From a virus: a stretch of DNA of 64,000 nt. Shown piece after piece: positions 40,277 through 47,952 of this stretch. The stretch covers positions 1 through 64,000 of IMG/VR virus record IMGVR_UViG_3300044695_003432; one strand, 5' to 3'. The notes beneath the pieces are model-generated. The model was not told the DNA's origin. It saw nothing but the letters and a program-made list of their open reading frames with translations, and ran no database searches. Made by a program: the position numbers and the translations under genes. Positions within the stretch are counted from its first letter, which is position 1. Each line of letters starts with the position of its first letter.

Positions 40277-42676
40277 CTAGCACATTGCATAAGCGGCGTT
40301 TATGACGCTGCTTGGGTCATAGTCGCCGTTGATGGGCGGTGCTGGCAACTCAATGTCAGGGTGCTGCTCGCGCCACTGGAACCACAAGTCCGTAAGCAGC
40401 GGCGTCTGGTGGATCGCCGCGAACTGCTCGCGTGCGATCAACCCGACTTCCTCGGCAGTCTCCGCGTGTGACCAGAACGAGTCATGCACGGCAAGGAACG
40501 AAATGCCCTGGTTGCGGCAAGTGATCGCCGCCTTCATCATCGCGGCAGCATCGACGCCATGCACGAAGTTGGGAGCCGAGCCGGACACCTGCTTGCGGGC
40601 GTTGACAGACCGCTCATTGTCCATTTGCATCCAAAGAACGCCAAAGCACGTTTCAACTTGCACTGCGTTCTTTGCGTAGTACGGCTGCACGCACCGCCAG
40701 CCGATCGGCGTCCGCCACATCACCGGGCGGTTGGACTCTGCGATCTGACCGGCGCACGTCCGCACCCAATCCATCGCCGCCGTCACAAGCGGGAACACCT
40801 CACGCACCGACTTCAACACCGACTTCGCCAGAATCGACGCGGCCTCCTTCGCGTGTTCGCTCTCTAGCCCGAGCTTCTTGAACTTGCCCATGATCTGATC
40901 GCGTGCCCCGTACTCCGTCACGCCGTAGGGCGTCGTCATCACGGGCTGCTTGCACACTTCTTTGCCGTACTTCCTGACCGCGTGCAGGGCCATTGCCACA
41001 GCCTCGGGCGTGCCCTCCCCGTCTCCCGCCAAGTACGTCAGCACCCGCTTGGCAATCTCGGCGTACAGCGCACTCGGCTTGTCGTTCTCGACCAAGTTCA
41101 CGAACGGTGCCGCCGTCGCGTCTCGCGTCATGGCAACGAAGTGCTGGAACCCGCTCGCCGTCGCGTCCCGCTGGATGGGCAGGTGTACCGCGTGGTCACG
41201 CGACTGCAACGCCTTGCACGCGGCGAGGAACTGCAACGGGTTCTCGGCCTGCCGCCAGAAGTCGGTGTTGAACGGGTCGCGGGCGGACATGAACACGTCC
41301 CGCATGTTGGACTTCACCCATTCAACCCGGTCGTCGAATGAAATCTTGTCGTGGCCGTACATCGTCGCGGCCTGGATTGCCACCTGCCGCATCACCCCGT
41401 CGCCGTCGCGGGCCTCGGCGAACTGGAACAGCGACCGCTCCATGTCCCCGCCGTAGTGGTTGAAGTAGTGGGGGCGTGCGTACATCCGGCCCCGGAAGTC
41501 GCCCTGGTGCGGGACGTAGAAGCGCGGCTCGTTCTCGAACTCGCGGGCGACCTGCCGACACTGGAACGCGGCATAGAACGCGGACTCGTTCTTGATGTTC
41601 TTGCGGTGAATCTCGACACATTCACCGCGCCACTTGCGGAGAATGTCCGCGTCCTCGGTCTGCGGCTTGGGCGGGTTGTTGAACGCCGTGGACGCGGGCA
41701 ACCCTGCCACGTCGCCGCCTTCCTCGATGAGCCGGTCAATCACGCCCAGCATCCAACCGTTCACCTTGAGCGGGGTGTTGCCCAACGCCTCCATGCCGTC
41801 GATGAACTCGCCCAACTCCCCGATGCCGTCGCGGATCAACTGCCGCTGCGCCTTCGTGGACTTCGTGAGCATCCCCATGCGGATCGTGACGTAACTACCG
41901 TGGGTGCTGTCCGCGTGCTTGTACGGGGGAATCACCATCGGCGGGTAGACCGGCGAGACTGCCGCCAACGCCTGATGGTCGTGCATGATCGTCGCACGAA
42001 TCTTCGGGTCGATGGTGAACATCGAACGCATCTTCTTCCCGGTGCCGACGTTCTTGCGGTGGAAAGCCAGCGCAAAGGGCTGCGATTCATCGTTGCAAGA
42101 GCAAGCCCCGACAGCATCCCACACGAACGCCGCCCCGACCTTGACGCACAGAACGCTGTCGTAGATCGCCTCGGGGTCCAGAATCTTGGCGTACCGATTC
42201 ACGTCCATCGCGGCAATCGCGTTCTTTCGCCGCTTCTTGAACATGGCTTTGAGAAGGTCTTTCTTCTTCTCCTTCTGCCAGCGGTCGAGTTGGGCCTGCG
42301 CCAGAATCGCACGGCCAACCGCGATGTAGAGTTTCTGCTGCGTCACACCTTCGGGTTCGCGGAGCAGGCAGTTGAGCATCTGCGTCAGCGTGATCGCCGC
42401 CGCCTTGTTGGGCGACACCAGCGAGTAGATGCCGACGTACTCGGTGGGGGTTTTCTTGTTCTCGCCCACCAGTGATCGCCGCTTCTGGCGGATGGCGAGG
42501 GTCATCGCCACCGCCCAATGAGCGAGCCAGCGACGGCCCGGCGCGGTGGATGCGTAGCGGCCCTTGTCGTGGGCCTTGTCGCGGTCGCGGAAGTAGCGGA
42601 GTCGTCCTGCCTCCTGCGCCTTCTTCTCGATGAGTATTTGCCGGTCGAAGTCCGTTCCGTACAGCAATCCGCTCAT
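40277..42676 (-). CDS. T7-type single-subunit RNA polymerase
   Basis: 799 residues. All polymerase motifs present: DFRGRMYARPHYFNHYGGD (393-411), motif A QRDATASGFQHF with Asp504, motif B RKYGKEVCKQPVMTTPYG (Lys576, Tyr584), and motif C with HGVD (706-709) and AVHDSF (His731, Asp732). C-terminus is AYAMC instead of the T7 FAFA. It transcribes the late genes from phage-specific promoters. It is encoded just before the portal cluster and after the replication genes if the phage A circle is closed. Confidence 0.96.
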   Translation of the reverse strand: MSGLLYGTDFDRQILIEKKAQEAGRLRYFRDRDKAHDKGRYASTAPGRRWLAHWAVAMTLAIRQKRRSLVGENKKTPTEYVGIYSLVSPNKAAAITLTQMLNCLLREPEGVTQQKLYIAVGRAILAQAQLDRWQKEKKKDLLKAMFKKRRKNAIAAMDVNRYAKILDPEAIYDSVLCVKVGAAFVWDAVGACSCNDESQPFALAFHRKNVGTGKKMRSMFTIDPKIRATIMHDHQALAAVSPVYPPMVIPPYKHADSTHGSYVTIRMGMLTKSTKAQRQLIRDGIGELGEFIDGMEALGNTPLKVNGWMLGVIDRLIEEGGDVAGLPASTAFNNPPKPQTEDADILRKWRGECVEIHRKNIKNESAFYAAFQCRQVAREFENEPRFYVPHQGDFRGRMYARPHYFNHYGGDMERSLFQFAEARDGDGVMRQVAIQAATMYGHDKISFDDRVEWVKSNMRDVFMSARDPFNTDFWRQAENPLQFLAACKALQSRDHAVHLPIQRDATASGFQHFVAMTRDATAAPFVNLVENDKPSALYAEIAKRVLTYLAGDGEGTPEAVAMALHAVRKYGKEVCKQPVMTTPYGVTEYGARDQIMGKFKKLGLESEHAKEAASILAKSVLKSVREVFPLVTAAMDWVRTCAGQIAESNRPVMWRTPIGWRCVQPYYAKNAVQVETCFGVLWMQMDNERSVNARKQVSGSAPNFVHGVDAAAMMKAAITCRNQGISFLAVHDSFWSHAETAEEVGLIAREQFAAIHQTPLLTDLWFQWREQHPDIELPAPPINGDYDPSSVINAAYAMC

Positions 42677-43009
42677 TCAGCCTCCTTTGTCCAAAGCCTC
42701 CACCGCCGCCGCGAGTGCGAGGAAGCGGGTGTTTCCACCGACGCCATTCTCGTACTCCCAATAGGCACAGTCCCCTACCGCGTCGTCGCACAAGTTGATC
42801 GTTCCCAACCTCTCCACCATCGCCCACGCGATCGCGGAGAGGGCGTGAAGCGGGTGGCACCATCCGTCAAACTCGGAACCGTCGTGCCAGTGTTCCGCGT
42901 CGAGTCCGTCGTGGTGGCGGCGTTGCACCGTCTTCGGCCACCACTCCGCGTCCTTGTACGTTTTGTACAACTCCACCGCCTTCGCGTGGTCTGCTTCGGT
43001 GAATGTCAT
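42677..43009 (-). CDS. Hypothetical protein
   Basis: 110 residues from ATG 43009. Trp/His-rich (AEWWPKTVQRRHHDGLDAEH), with ALSAIAWAMVERLGTINLCDD. Directly upstream of the RNA polymerase gene. Unknown. Confidence 0.6.
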   Translation of the reverse strand: MTFTEADHAKAVELYKTYKDAEWWPKTVQRRHHDGLDAEHWHDGSEFDGWCHPLHALSAIAWAMVERLGTINLCDDAVGDCAYWEYENGVGGNTRFLALAAAVEALDKGG

Positions 43010-43260
43010 GGCTTCCCTTTCCGCTCGGTGCCGTTGAGGATGGCGAGGATGTCGCGCTTGTGGATGTACCAGCGGTCGGGTGCCGCCTGCTCGCACAGTT
43101 CCCTCACCCTGCGGAGTTTCTCGCGGTCGTTCGTCCACTCGCGGGTGAGGACGGTCACGATGTCGCGATCCGTGTCGCGATCGCCATTTGCGGGCTTCTT
43201 TTCGCCCCGAATCGCGTCACTTTGTCGCGATTTCTGTCGCGATTCACGCTTCTTCGCCAT
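43006..43260 (-). CDS. Small charged protein
   Basis: 84 residues from ATG 43260, strongly basic N-terminus (AKKRESRQKSRQSDAIRGEK) then REKLRRVRELCEQAAPDRWY. Possibly nucleic-acid binding. Confidence 0.55.
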   Translation of the reverse strand: MAKKRESRQKSRQSDAIRGEKKPANGDRDTDRDIVTVLTREWTNDREKLRRVRELCEQAAPDRWYIHKRDILAILNGTERKGKP

Positions 43261-43462
43261 CGCTCGCCTCCTTGATCGTCTTCTCCACTTCCTGCCGAAT
43301 GACGTACCCGAGTGCGGGCAGGTCCACGCCGAACAGCCGACGATACTCACGGGCACGGTTGACGATGCGGTTGGCACACTCGTTGGCGGCGATCTGGTCG
43401 TCGGTCCAGCCGCCGAGGTAGAGCGTGAGCGACTGCGTGTTTTGGTCAAGTGGAAGGGGCAT
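43244..43462 (-). CDS. Small hypothetical protein
   Basis: 72 residues from ATG 43462 (MPLPLDQNTQSLTLYLGGWTD...), helical with REYRRLFGVDLPALGYVIRQ. Overlaps both neighbours. Unknown. Confidence 0.6.
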   Translation of the reverse strand: MPLPLDQNTQSLTLYLGGWTDDQIAANECANRIVNRAREYRRLFGVDLPALGYVIRQEVEKTIKEASDGEEA

Positions 43463-43538
43463 CGCTCGCCTCCTTCTTCGAGTTGTCAAGTGCGGCTTGA
43501 CTGCTGGGGGAACTATTCGATGTTGTCGAAAGGTTCAC
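43446..43538 (-). CDS. 30-residue peptide
   Basis: GTG 43538 behind AAAAGGAGAAGC begins NLSTTSNSSPSSQAALDNSK. It ends in an overlap with the next gene. The good ribosome site is the main support. Confidence 0.4.
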   Translation of the reverse strand: MNLSTTSNSSPSSQAALDNSKKEASDAPST

Positions 43539-43572
43539 TTGCTTCTCCTTTTCCACTTTCCACCCCGAAACG

Positions 43573-44091
43573 CTAATTTGCGGGGCGTGATTTAGTGCTG
43601 GGTTGAATTTCGTCGGCGATGGTGATGCCCGCTTCGGCAAGAGCAGCGCGCCACGCATGATCGCGGGCATGGATCATCCGCATCTCGGCGTCGGTGAACA
43701 GGCCGGGCGTTTTCGCAACGGTCGGTGCCTTCACCACCATCGCGGCGGGCTTGGGTGCGGGCTCAACTGCGGCGAGGCGGGATTCGAGGGCGGTGATGCG
43801 CTTCCATGCCTCGTGTAGCCGCTCGTGGGCGTGCGCGGCGTTGGCCCGTGCCTGCGCATCCACCACGGGAACAACGTCACGAAAACAAGATTTCTCGTCG
43901 TTCTTGTTTTCTTGCGGGGCGGGCTTAGGCAACTCCGCTTTACCACCGTTCGCGGTAGGAAAATCTGGGGGCGTTTCCTTTACTAGCCGCGCGTTCCCAG
44001 ACGCCTCTGCTGTCAAAACCGGCGATGTTGTCTTTTGCTGACACTCGGGCTTCTCCCCTTCGCCGGGGGTGATCGTGTTCTCGCTACTCAT
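43573..44091 (-). CDS. Hypothetical coiled-coil protein, short allele
   Basis: 172 residues from ATG 44091 (ATGA overlap with the sigma-like gene). The N-terminus (SSENTITPGEGEKPECQQ) replaces the 70-residue domain found in the copy at 1-452. The middle is the shared repeat. The C-terminus has HERLHEAWKRITALESRLAAV (coiled coil) and a helix MRMIHARDHAWRAALAEAG. It marks the exact joint between phage A-type and phage B-type sequence. Function unknown. Confidence 0.75.
   Translation of the reverse strand: MSSENTITPGEGEKPECQQKTTSPVLTAEASGNARLVKETPPDFPTANGGKAELPKPAPQENKNDEKSCFRDVVPVVDAQARANAAHAHERLHEAWKRITALESRLAAVEPAPKPAAMVVKAPTVAKTPGLFTDAEMRMIHARDHAWRAALAEAGITIADEIQPSTKSRPAN
43820..44072. repeat. 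Long direct repeat, copy 2 (partner 1-247)
   Basis: Bases 43820-43946 equal 1-127 exactly. The remainder differs by five substitutions and a 6-base insertion. It lies inside the hypothetical gene 43573-44091. Spacing between copies is 43,819 bp. Confidence 0.95.
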
Positions 44092-44363
44092 GCTGCCACC
44101 GTCCTTTCCTTCCGAATCTTCTTCAGAATCTTCTTCACATCGCTCGCCGCGGTCTCGGGAACTTCCATCCCCATCCGCTCGGCGATCTCCCGGAGTACGG
44201 GATCGTTGACGAAAGCCCGATGGAGTTTACCCAGGGCTCTCTGCTCGATGGCGAAGGCATTGGCCTTTGTGCAGGGGGTTCCGCGGGCGGTGAGTATCTC
44301 GGCACACTCGCCGAGGGTGCGGATGCCGGAGTTACGCTCTTCTTTGGTGTAGCCGGTGCTCAT
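44088..44363 (-). CDS. Sigma region 4-like protein (phage B side)
   Basis: 91 residues. IRTLGECAEILTARGTPCTK then FAIEQRALGKLHRAF resembles a sigma region 4 helix-turn-helix and the phage A protein at 3683-3871. Basic C-terminus (VKKILKKIRKERTVAA). It could adjust host RNA polymerase promoter choice early in infection. Overlaps both neighbours by four bases. Confidence 0.5.
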   Translation of the reverse strand: MSTGYTKEERNSGIRTLGECAEILTARGTPCTKANAFAIEQRALGKLHRAFVNDPVLREIAERMGMEVPETAASDVKKILKKIRKERTVAA

Positions 44364-44743
44364 GCCGCCACCCCCATTCCCATATCCTCGGCAAACTCCT
44401 CGGCTTCATCCTGCGGCCATTCCTGATTCGTGTATTCACGGGGAGCGAACGCGGCGAAGATCACATCCTCTTCGTTGATCCCCTCAAGGACCGCGGGCAC
44501 GTCGATCGAGACCTCTTCGATCCCGGAATCTTCCCACTCGATTGCGTTCCGGAGGCGGAGGCAGGAGAAGAGGGACATGAGCCGGATGGGCTCCTCGTCG
44601 AGGGCATCGAGAGCCAGAGTCAGCCGGGAACCTACGGGGGCCGGTGTGAACAGAGCCCGGAGGTACTCACGGGATTCGCGGGCGATGCTCCGCGTCCATG
44701 CGTCGAGGACCAAGGTACGGTAAGACTTCTTCCGATCTGCCAT
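44360..44743 (-). CDS. Hypothetical acidic protein
   Basis: 127 residues (MADRKKSYRTLVLDAWTRSIA...). Basic N-terminus, then a strongly acidic C-terminal half (EGINEEDVIFAAF, QDEAEEFAEDMGMG). Last in the hairpin-led gene series. Acidic early proteins often inhibit host DNA-binding enzymes, but nothing specific is shown here. Confidence 0.65.
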   Translation of the reverse strand: MADRKKSYRTLVLDAWTRSIARESREYLRALFTPAPVGSRLTLALDALDEEPIRLMSLFSCLRLRNAIEWEDSGIEEVSIDVPAVLEGINEEDVIFAAFAPREYTNQEWPQDEAEEFAEDMGMGVAA

Positions 44744-44750
44744 GATGCAA

Positions 44751-44822
44751 AGACTCCAAAGGCCCCAGCGTCATTGCTAGGGGAAACGATCCGAGACCGG
44801 GTAGGGTGTCGGATCGGATGGA
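44751..44822 (-). repeat. Structured leader element 1
   Basis: Outer hairpin 44787-44816 (CGATCCGA/TCGGATCG) and inner hairpin CCCTAGC-AATGAC-GCTGGGG (44763-44782), followed by CCTTTGGAG upstream of the ATG at 44743. This is the most diverged copy; the palindromic ribosome site is partly lost. Confidence 0.75.
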
Positions 44823-45677
44823 TCAGCGAACGGGGAACCCCTCGCCGCGGTCGAAGTACCGGACGACGGTTCCGGGGTCGGTGTGGCTTCCACCGGCGTA
44901 CCGCATCGTTTTTCCGCCGGTCGGCCACCAGTCCGGGAAGCGGTGCGACTTGCTTTCAATGCCCGTGACGGTTCCGGAGCGGCTGTCAGACTTGTAGCGG
45001 ACAGTCTGCTCTACCGGGCGGTCTTCGCGGCGGAGGTAGACCCCGACGCGGACAGTGCCGATCCCGGAAACCTCAGAGAACCAGTGCGCGGAGCAAGTGC
45101 TATTTGAGTAGTGCGGGGAGTGAGCCCAGAAGGTGACAGGGGCGATCGGCGTGCGTTCCGGGTTTCCCTTCTCTGATCGGGACTCCGGACAAATGCTAGT
45201 GCATCCGTCCCGGCGAATCTCCGCGGGGATCGGAGGAAGTGCCGCAACGATCCGGAGAAGATCGGACCAGGAGAGCCCGCCTTCTTTGTGCATCGAGAAC
45301 GAATCGCCGTAGGTGAGCCAGGCGGCTTCGGTAGAGTGGTGCCCTAGCACCGTCACCAGCCGGGGCGGAAGGTCTTCGAGGGCGTGGCGGATGATGGCCT
45401 CAGTCTCGGCCTTCAGGATATCTTGTTCGGCCTTCTCGATTGCCTTTACCCAGATATCCGAAACGGGCACGGCGATTGGGTATTCTGACGTGAGATCGTT
45501 AGGGGCGAAATAGCCCTCGACGGTGGAGCCACTGAGGAACCACTCCCCCTTTTTAGGTGGGCGGCTCTCCCCCGTTGGCCGTACTTTGGTAGCCGTTCCC
45601 GCTCGGGTCCGATCCTCTTCCGCGATTGGGTAAAGGCGGCTTCCGGGAAACTCCCACTTCATGTCTCTAAGCTGCAT
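44823..45677 (-). CDS. Hypothetical protein
   Basis: 284 residues from ATG 45677, placed 7 bases after the GAAAGG ribosome site; a longer TTG start inside the leader palindrome is rejected. Mixed sequence with WEFPGSRLYPIAEEDRTRAG, a helix AIEKAEQDILKAETEAIIRH and a beta-rich C-terminus (GTVTGIESKSHRFPDWWPTG). No family recognised. Confidence 0.65.
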   Translation of the reverse strand: MQLRDMKWEFPGSRLYPIAEEDRTRAGTATKVRPTGESRPPKKGEWFLSGSTVEGYFAPNDLTSEYPIAVPVSDIWVKAIEKAEQDILKAETEAIIRHALEDLPPRLVTVLGHHSTEAAWLTYGDSFSMHKEGGLSWSDLLRIVAALPPIPAEIRRDGCTSICPESRSEKGNPERTPIAPVTFWAHSPHYSNSTCSAHWFSEVSGIGTVRVGVYLRREDRPVEQTVRYKSDSRSGTVTGIESKSHRFPDWWPTGGKTMRYAGGSHTDPGTVVRYFDRGEGFPVR

Positions 45678-45684
45678 GGCTTTA

Positions 45685-45748
45685 CCTTTCAAAGGCTCCG
45701 GCGGTATTGCCGGAGGAATCGACCCGGAACCGTTTCGGGTGCCGGATC
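45685..45748 (-). repeat. Structured leader element 2
   Basis: H1 GATCCGG/CCGGGTC (45721-45748), H2 CTCCGGC-AATACC-GCCGGAG (45696-45715), then the palindrome CCTTTGAAAGG (45685-45695) holding the ribosome site of the next gene. Confidence 0.85.
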
Positions 45749-45755
45749 GGATACT

Positions 45756-46085
45756 TCAGACAGTGCAGGCGGGTCCGTAGGGCTTGCTAGAAAGTCCCTC
45801 TCGGACCAGGATGAGACGCGAACCCGTGAAGGGGATGCGATCTCCGTCGCGGGGATAGACCCACCATTCGCCCCGCGACTGAGAGACGTAGAACCCCAGA
45901 GCGAACTGGGCCGCGGCTTGATTCATGCGGAGCTTGGTTGTCGCGGTTTTCCAGCCGCCCGTATTCAGATCGATAAGGGAGGAGTCAAACGAAACCACAT
46001 CGGTATTGTGATACCGAACGATCGTTCGCCCCCCCTCAGCGCGAATAGAGGTAGCTACGCCGGAGACTTTCAGAGTTTGGGCCAT
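45756..46085 (-). CDS. Hypothetical protein
   Basis: 109 residues from ATG 46085. Beta-rich (LKVSGVATSIRAEGGRTIVR, FYVSQSRGEWWVYPRDGDRI). Sits between leader elements 2 and 3. Unknown function. Confidence 0.65.
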   Translation of the reverse strand: MAQTLKVSGVATSIRAEGGRTIVRYHNTDVVSFDSSLIDLNTGGWKTATTKLRMNQAAAQFALGFYVSQSRGEWWVYPRDGDRIPFTGSRLILVREGLSSKPYGPACTV

Positions 46086-46092
46086 TGCTTTC

Positions 46093-46157
46093 CCTTTCAA
46101 AGGCTCCGGCGGTATTGCCGGAGGAATCGACCCGCAAGCGGTTAGGCTAGCTGGTCG
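46093..46157 (-). repeat. Structured leader element 3
   Basis: H1 CGACC/GGTCG with an inner CCGC-TT-GCGG (46128-46157), H2 CTCCGGC-AATACC-GCCGGAG (46104-46123), palindrome CCTTTGAAAGG (46093-46103). Confidence 0.85.
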
Positions 46158-46164
46158 GATGCTT

Positions 46165-46299
46165 CTACTCCGCGTCTCTGCTGCCAGGCTCCTCGGGGAA
46201 GAGGGCATCGGCGGCGGATTGGAGGAAGAGGGGTAGGAGGGTGCAGAGGAGGAGGGAGAGGAGGACCAGGGAGAAGAGGAGGAGGGAGGCATAGAACAT
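46165..46299 (-). CDS. 44-residue membrane peptide
   Basis: ATG 46299, behind GAAAGGG, encodes MFYASLLLFSLVLLSLLLCT and LLPLFLQSA, a single strongly hydrophobic helix, then an acidic tail (DALFPEEPGSRDAE). Preceded by its own hairpin (46317-46338). Could be an early membrane-acting toxin or superinfection protein; function unknown. Confidence 0.55.
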   Translation of the reverse strand: MFYASLLLFSLVLLSLLLCTLLPLFLQSAADALFPEEPGSRDAE

Positions 46300-46304
46300 C
46301 GGTT

Positions 46305-46338
46305 TCCCTTTCATCTACCGATGGCCTATTCCATCGGT
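46305..46338 (-). repeat. Structured leader element, variant (one hairpin)
   Basis: ACCGATGG-AATAGG-CCATCGGT (46317-46338) followed by AGATGAAAGGG. It has the same loop style and ribosome-site distance as H2 of the other elements, but a different stem sequence, and no full palindrome. Confidence 0.7.
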
Positions 46339-46386
46339 GAATCCGCCGATGAGACTTTCATCTAATCGGAAGGAAGGGGAGAGGAG

Positions 46387-46423
46387 AAAACCACCCAGGG
46401 CGGTTACCCGCGTCTGGGTGGCT
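46387..46423 (-). terminator. Intrinsic terminator
   Basis: Strong stem CCACCCAG/CTGGGTGG with an inner CGGG/CCG-type pairing, followed by TTTTC on the minus strand. Ends transcription after the gene 46434-46673. Confidence 0.75.
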
Positions 46424-46433
46424 GAAAGGGAAA

Positions 46434-46673
46434 CTAGTGGAGCTGTTCGGCGGAGTAGTGTACGCCGATCATCGAAGCGGATACGACGAGATCAAAGGCA
46501 AATGTACAGATGAGAGGGTCGGGACAGTCGAGACGGAACCGGATTTCTTCTATGGCCTTTGCCTTTGAAGGGGCCCTGATACCATCGAACACCAGGGATA
46601 CTTGCGGATCGCTCGGTCGGGGCTTGTCCTTTGGACCAGCGAAGTATGCGACGCGGACGGAATAGCTTTTCAT
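46434..46673 (-). CDS. Hypothetical protein
   Basis: 79 residues from ATG 46673. Beta-alpha pattern (KSYSVRVAYFAGPKDKPRPS, KAKAIEEIRFRLDCPDPLIC). Between leader element 4 and a terminator. Unknown. Confidence 0.65.
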   Translation of the reverse strand: MKSYSVRVAYFAGPKDKPRPSDPQVSLVFDGIRAPSKAKAIEEIRFRLDCPDPLICTFAFDLVVSASMIGVHYSAEQLH

Positions 46674-46680
46674 CGGGTGC

Positions 46681-46745
46681 CCTTTCAAAGGCTCCGGCAC
46701 AATCGCCGGAGGAATCGACCCGCAAGCGGTTACGCTAGCGGATCG
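46681..46745 (-). repeat. Structured leader element 4
   Basis: H1 CGATCCGC/GCGGGTCG (46716-46745), H2 CTCCGGC-GATTGT-GCCGGAG (46692-46711), palindrome CCTTTGAAAGG (46681-46691). Confidence 0.85.
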
Positions 46746-46756
46746 GGTTGATTGGT

Positions 46757-47332
46757 CTAGAACTCTTCACCCTCTTCGGTGTACCGTTCTTCGTCTTGGT
46801 CGAGATACTCCAGGATGCCTGCCTCGGAGATTCGGTACTCCAAGTCATCCTCACAGATTCGCATGATCCGATCGGCTGCCCAATCGAATCCTCGGGAAAG
46901 GGTTTCACCGGATCGGATGGCGTCTAGGACAGCTTCGATAACGTCATCATCGAAGCAGACGCCAGACAGGCCACAGATACCGGGAAACTTTCCATCCTTC
47001 AACTGGTCTGGAGTGTAACCCTTGGGACGGAGGCATTCCCAGAACCATTCTTCGACCTTCTCTCCGGTATCGGAGAGGGTATCAATCTCATCATCCCCCA
47101 AGAAGGATTGGCGGAGGCTACACCGATTCCCGCGATTGTACGGGCCGATGCTCCAATCGCTCAGGGTAACGCACAAGGCATCGGCGAGCTTCTTCAGAGA
47201 ATCAATACACTCGGAGAGGGTGAAGTTATCGTCATCCCCGCCAATGTCCTCGGCGATATCGGCGATAACCCGATCCTGAGACTTTTCTGACAGCTCAGAG
47301 AATGAATACAGCTCGGTCTCTTGCGTTCTCAT
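46757..47332 (-). CDS. Phage protein of the antitoxin-like YSFxELSE family
   Basis: 191 residues from ATG 47332. The start TELYSFSELSEKSQDRVIAD and the end LEYLDQDEERYTEEGEEF resemble a common phage family named after toxin-antitoxin antitoxins. Very acidic. Actual role unknown; no toxin partner is adjacent. Confidence 0.55.
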   Translation of the reverse strand: MRTQETELYSFSELSEKSQDRVIADIAEDIGGDDDNFTLSECIDSLKKLADALCVTLSDWSIGPYNRGNRCSLRQSFLGDDEIDTLSDTGEKVEEWFWECLRPKGYTPDQLKDGKFPGICGLSGVCFDDDVIEAVLDAIRSGETLSRGFDWAADRIMRICEDDLEYRISEAGILEYLDQDEERYTEEGEEF

Positions 47333-47339
47333 CTTTGAC

Positions 47340-47404
47340 CCTTTCAAAGGTTTCCTAGCGACATGCTAGGGAATCGATCCGGTAGCCTTTCAGCTACGGG
47401 ATCG
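47340..47404 (-). repeat. Structured leader element 5
   Basis: H1 CGATCCCGTAGC/GCTACCGGATCG (47375-47404, 11 of 12 pairs), H2 CCTAGC-ATGTC-GCTAGG (47354-47370), palindrome CCTTTGAAAGG (47340-47350). The H2 stem sequence is wholly different from element 4 yet fully paired. Confidence 0.88.
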
Positions 47405-47410
47405 GGTGAA

Positions 47411-47611
47411 TCATTCGTAATCGTGCCAGTCTCGGACTTCCCCACGCGTCTGAAGTCTCCAGTTCATATCGGGCTCGGCATCGCGGTATGCCTGCAAAGT
47501 TTTCAGTAGATACGGAAGTCTATGGGGCAGATCGGACTCGTGGACTGTCCAGCGAGAATCGACGGTGAACCAACCAGGGCCGGACGACACTAAACGGAAG
47601 TTATTCGGCAT
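47411..47611 (-). CDS. Small hypothetical protein
   Basis: 66 residues from ATG 47611 (MPNNFRLVSSGPGWFTVDSR...). Short beta sheet plus helix (PHRLPYLLKTLQAYRDAEPD). Unknown. Confidence 0.6.
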   Translation of the reverse strand: MPNNFRLVSSGPGWFTVDSRWTVHESDLPHRLPYLLKTLQAYRDAEPDMNWRLQTRGEVRDWHDYE

Positions 47612-47618
47612 TGTGTTC

Positions 47619-47681
47619 CCTTTCAAAGGTCCGGCGGTATTGCCGGAGAATCGATCCAGCATCCTTTCGGATGCCGGATCG
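47619..47681 (-). repeat. Structured leader element 6
   Basis: H1 is 13 bp (one G-T pair) closed by a GAAA tetraloop (47652-47681), H2 TCCGGC-AATACC-GCCGGA (47630-47647), palindrome CCTTTGAAAGG (47619-47629). Confidence 0.9.
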
Positions 47682-47687
47682 GATGGA

Positions 47688-47945
47688 TCATTCGTCGTCC
47701 TCTTCAAGCAGATACACAATCCCACAATGTTTGCATGTCGGCAGGGGATGCCCGATCGGAGGCACGATCCTAGGGGCGGGTTCATGTCGGCAGTTGTCGA
47801 TATCGTACAGTTGATCCTTCAGCTCTTGGGCATTGTTCTCGATCTCTTCGATCTCTTCCTGAGAGAATCGATATCTCAGGGATGCCCGATCCGAGAGGAT
47901 GGATTCGATCTCTTCGATGCGTTCGGCGAGCTGTTCGCGTGTCAT
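47688..47945 (-). CDS. First gene of the hairpin-led series, coiled-coil zinc protein
   Basis: 85 residues from ATG 47945. N-terminal acidic coiled coil (REQLAERIEEIESILSDRAS, QEEIEEIENNAQELKDQL), then a Cys/His group (NCRHEP ... TCKHCGIVYL) that could bind zinc. First gene after the candidate promoter at 48.07-48.10 kb. Confidence 0.65.
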   Translation of the reverse strand: MTREQLAERIEEIESILSDRASLRYRFSQEEIEEIENNAQELKDQLYDIDNCRHEPAPRIVPPIGHPLPTCKHCGIVYLLEEDDE

Positions 47946-47952
47946 GTGTTTC

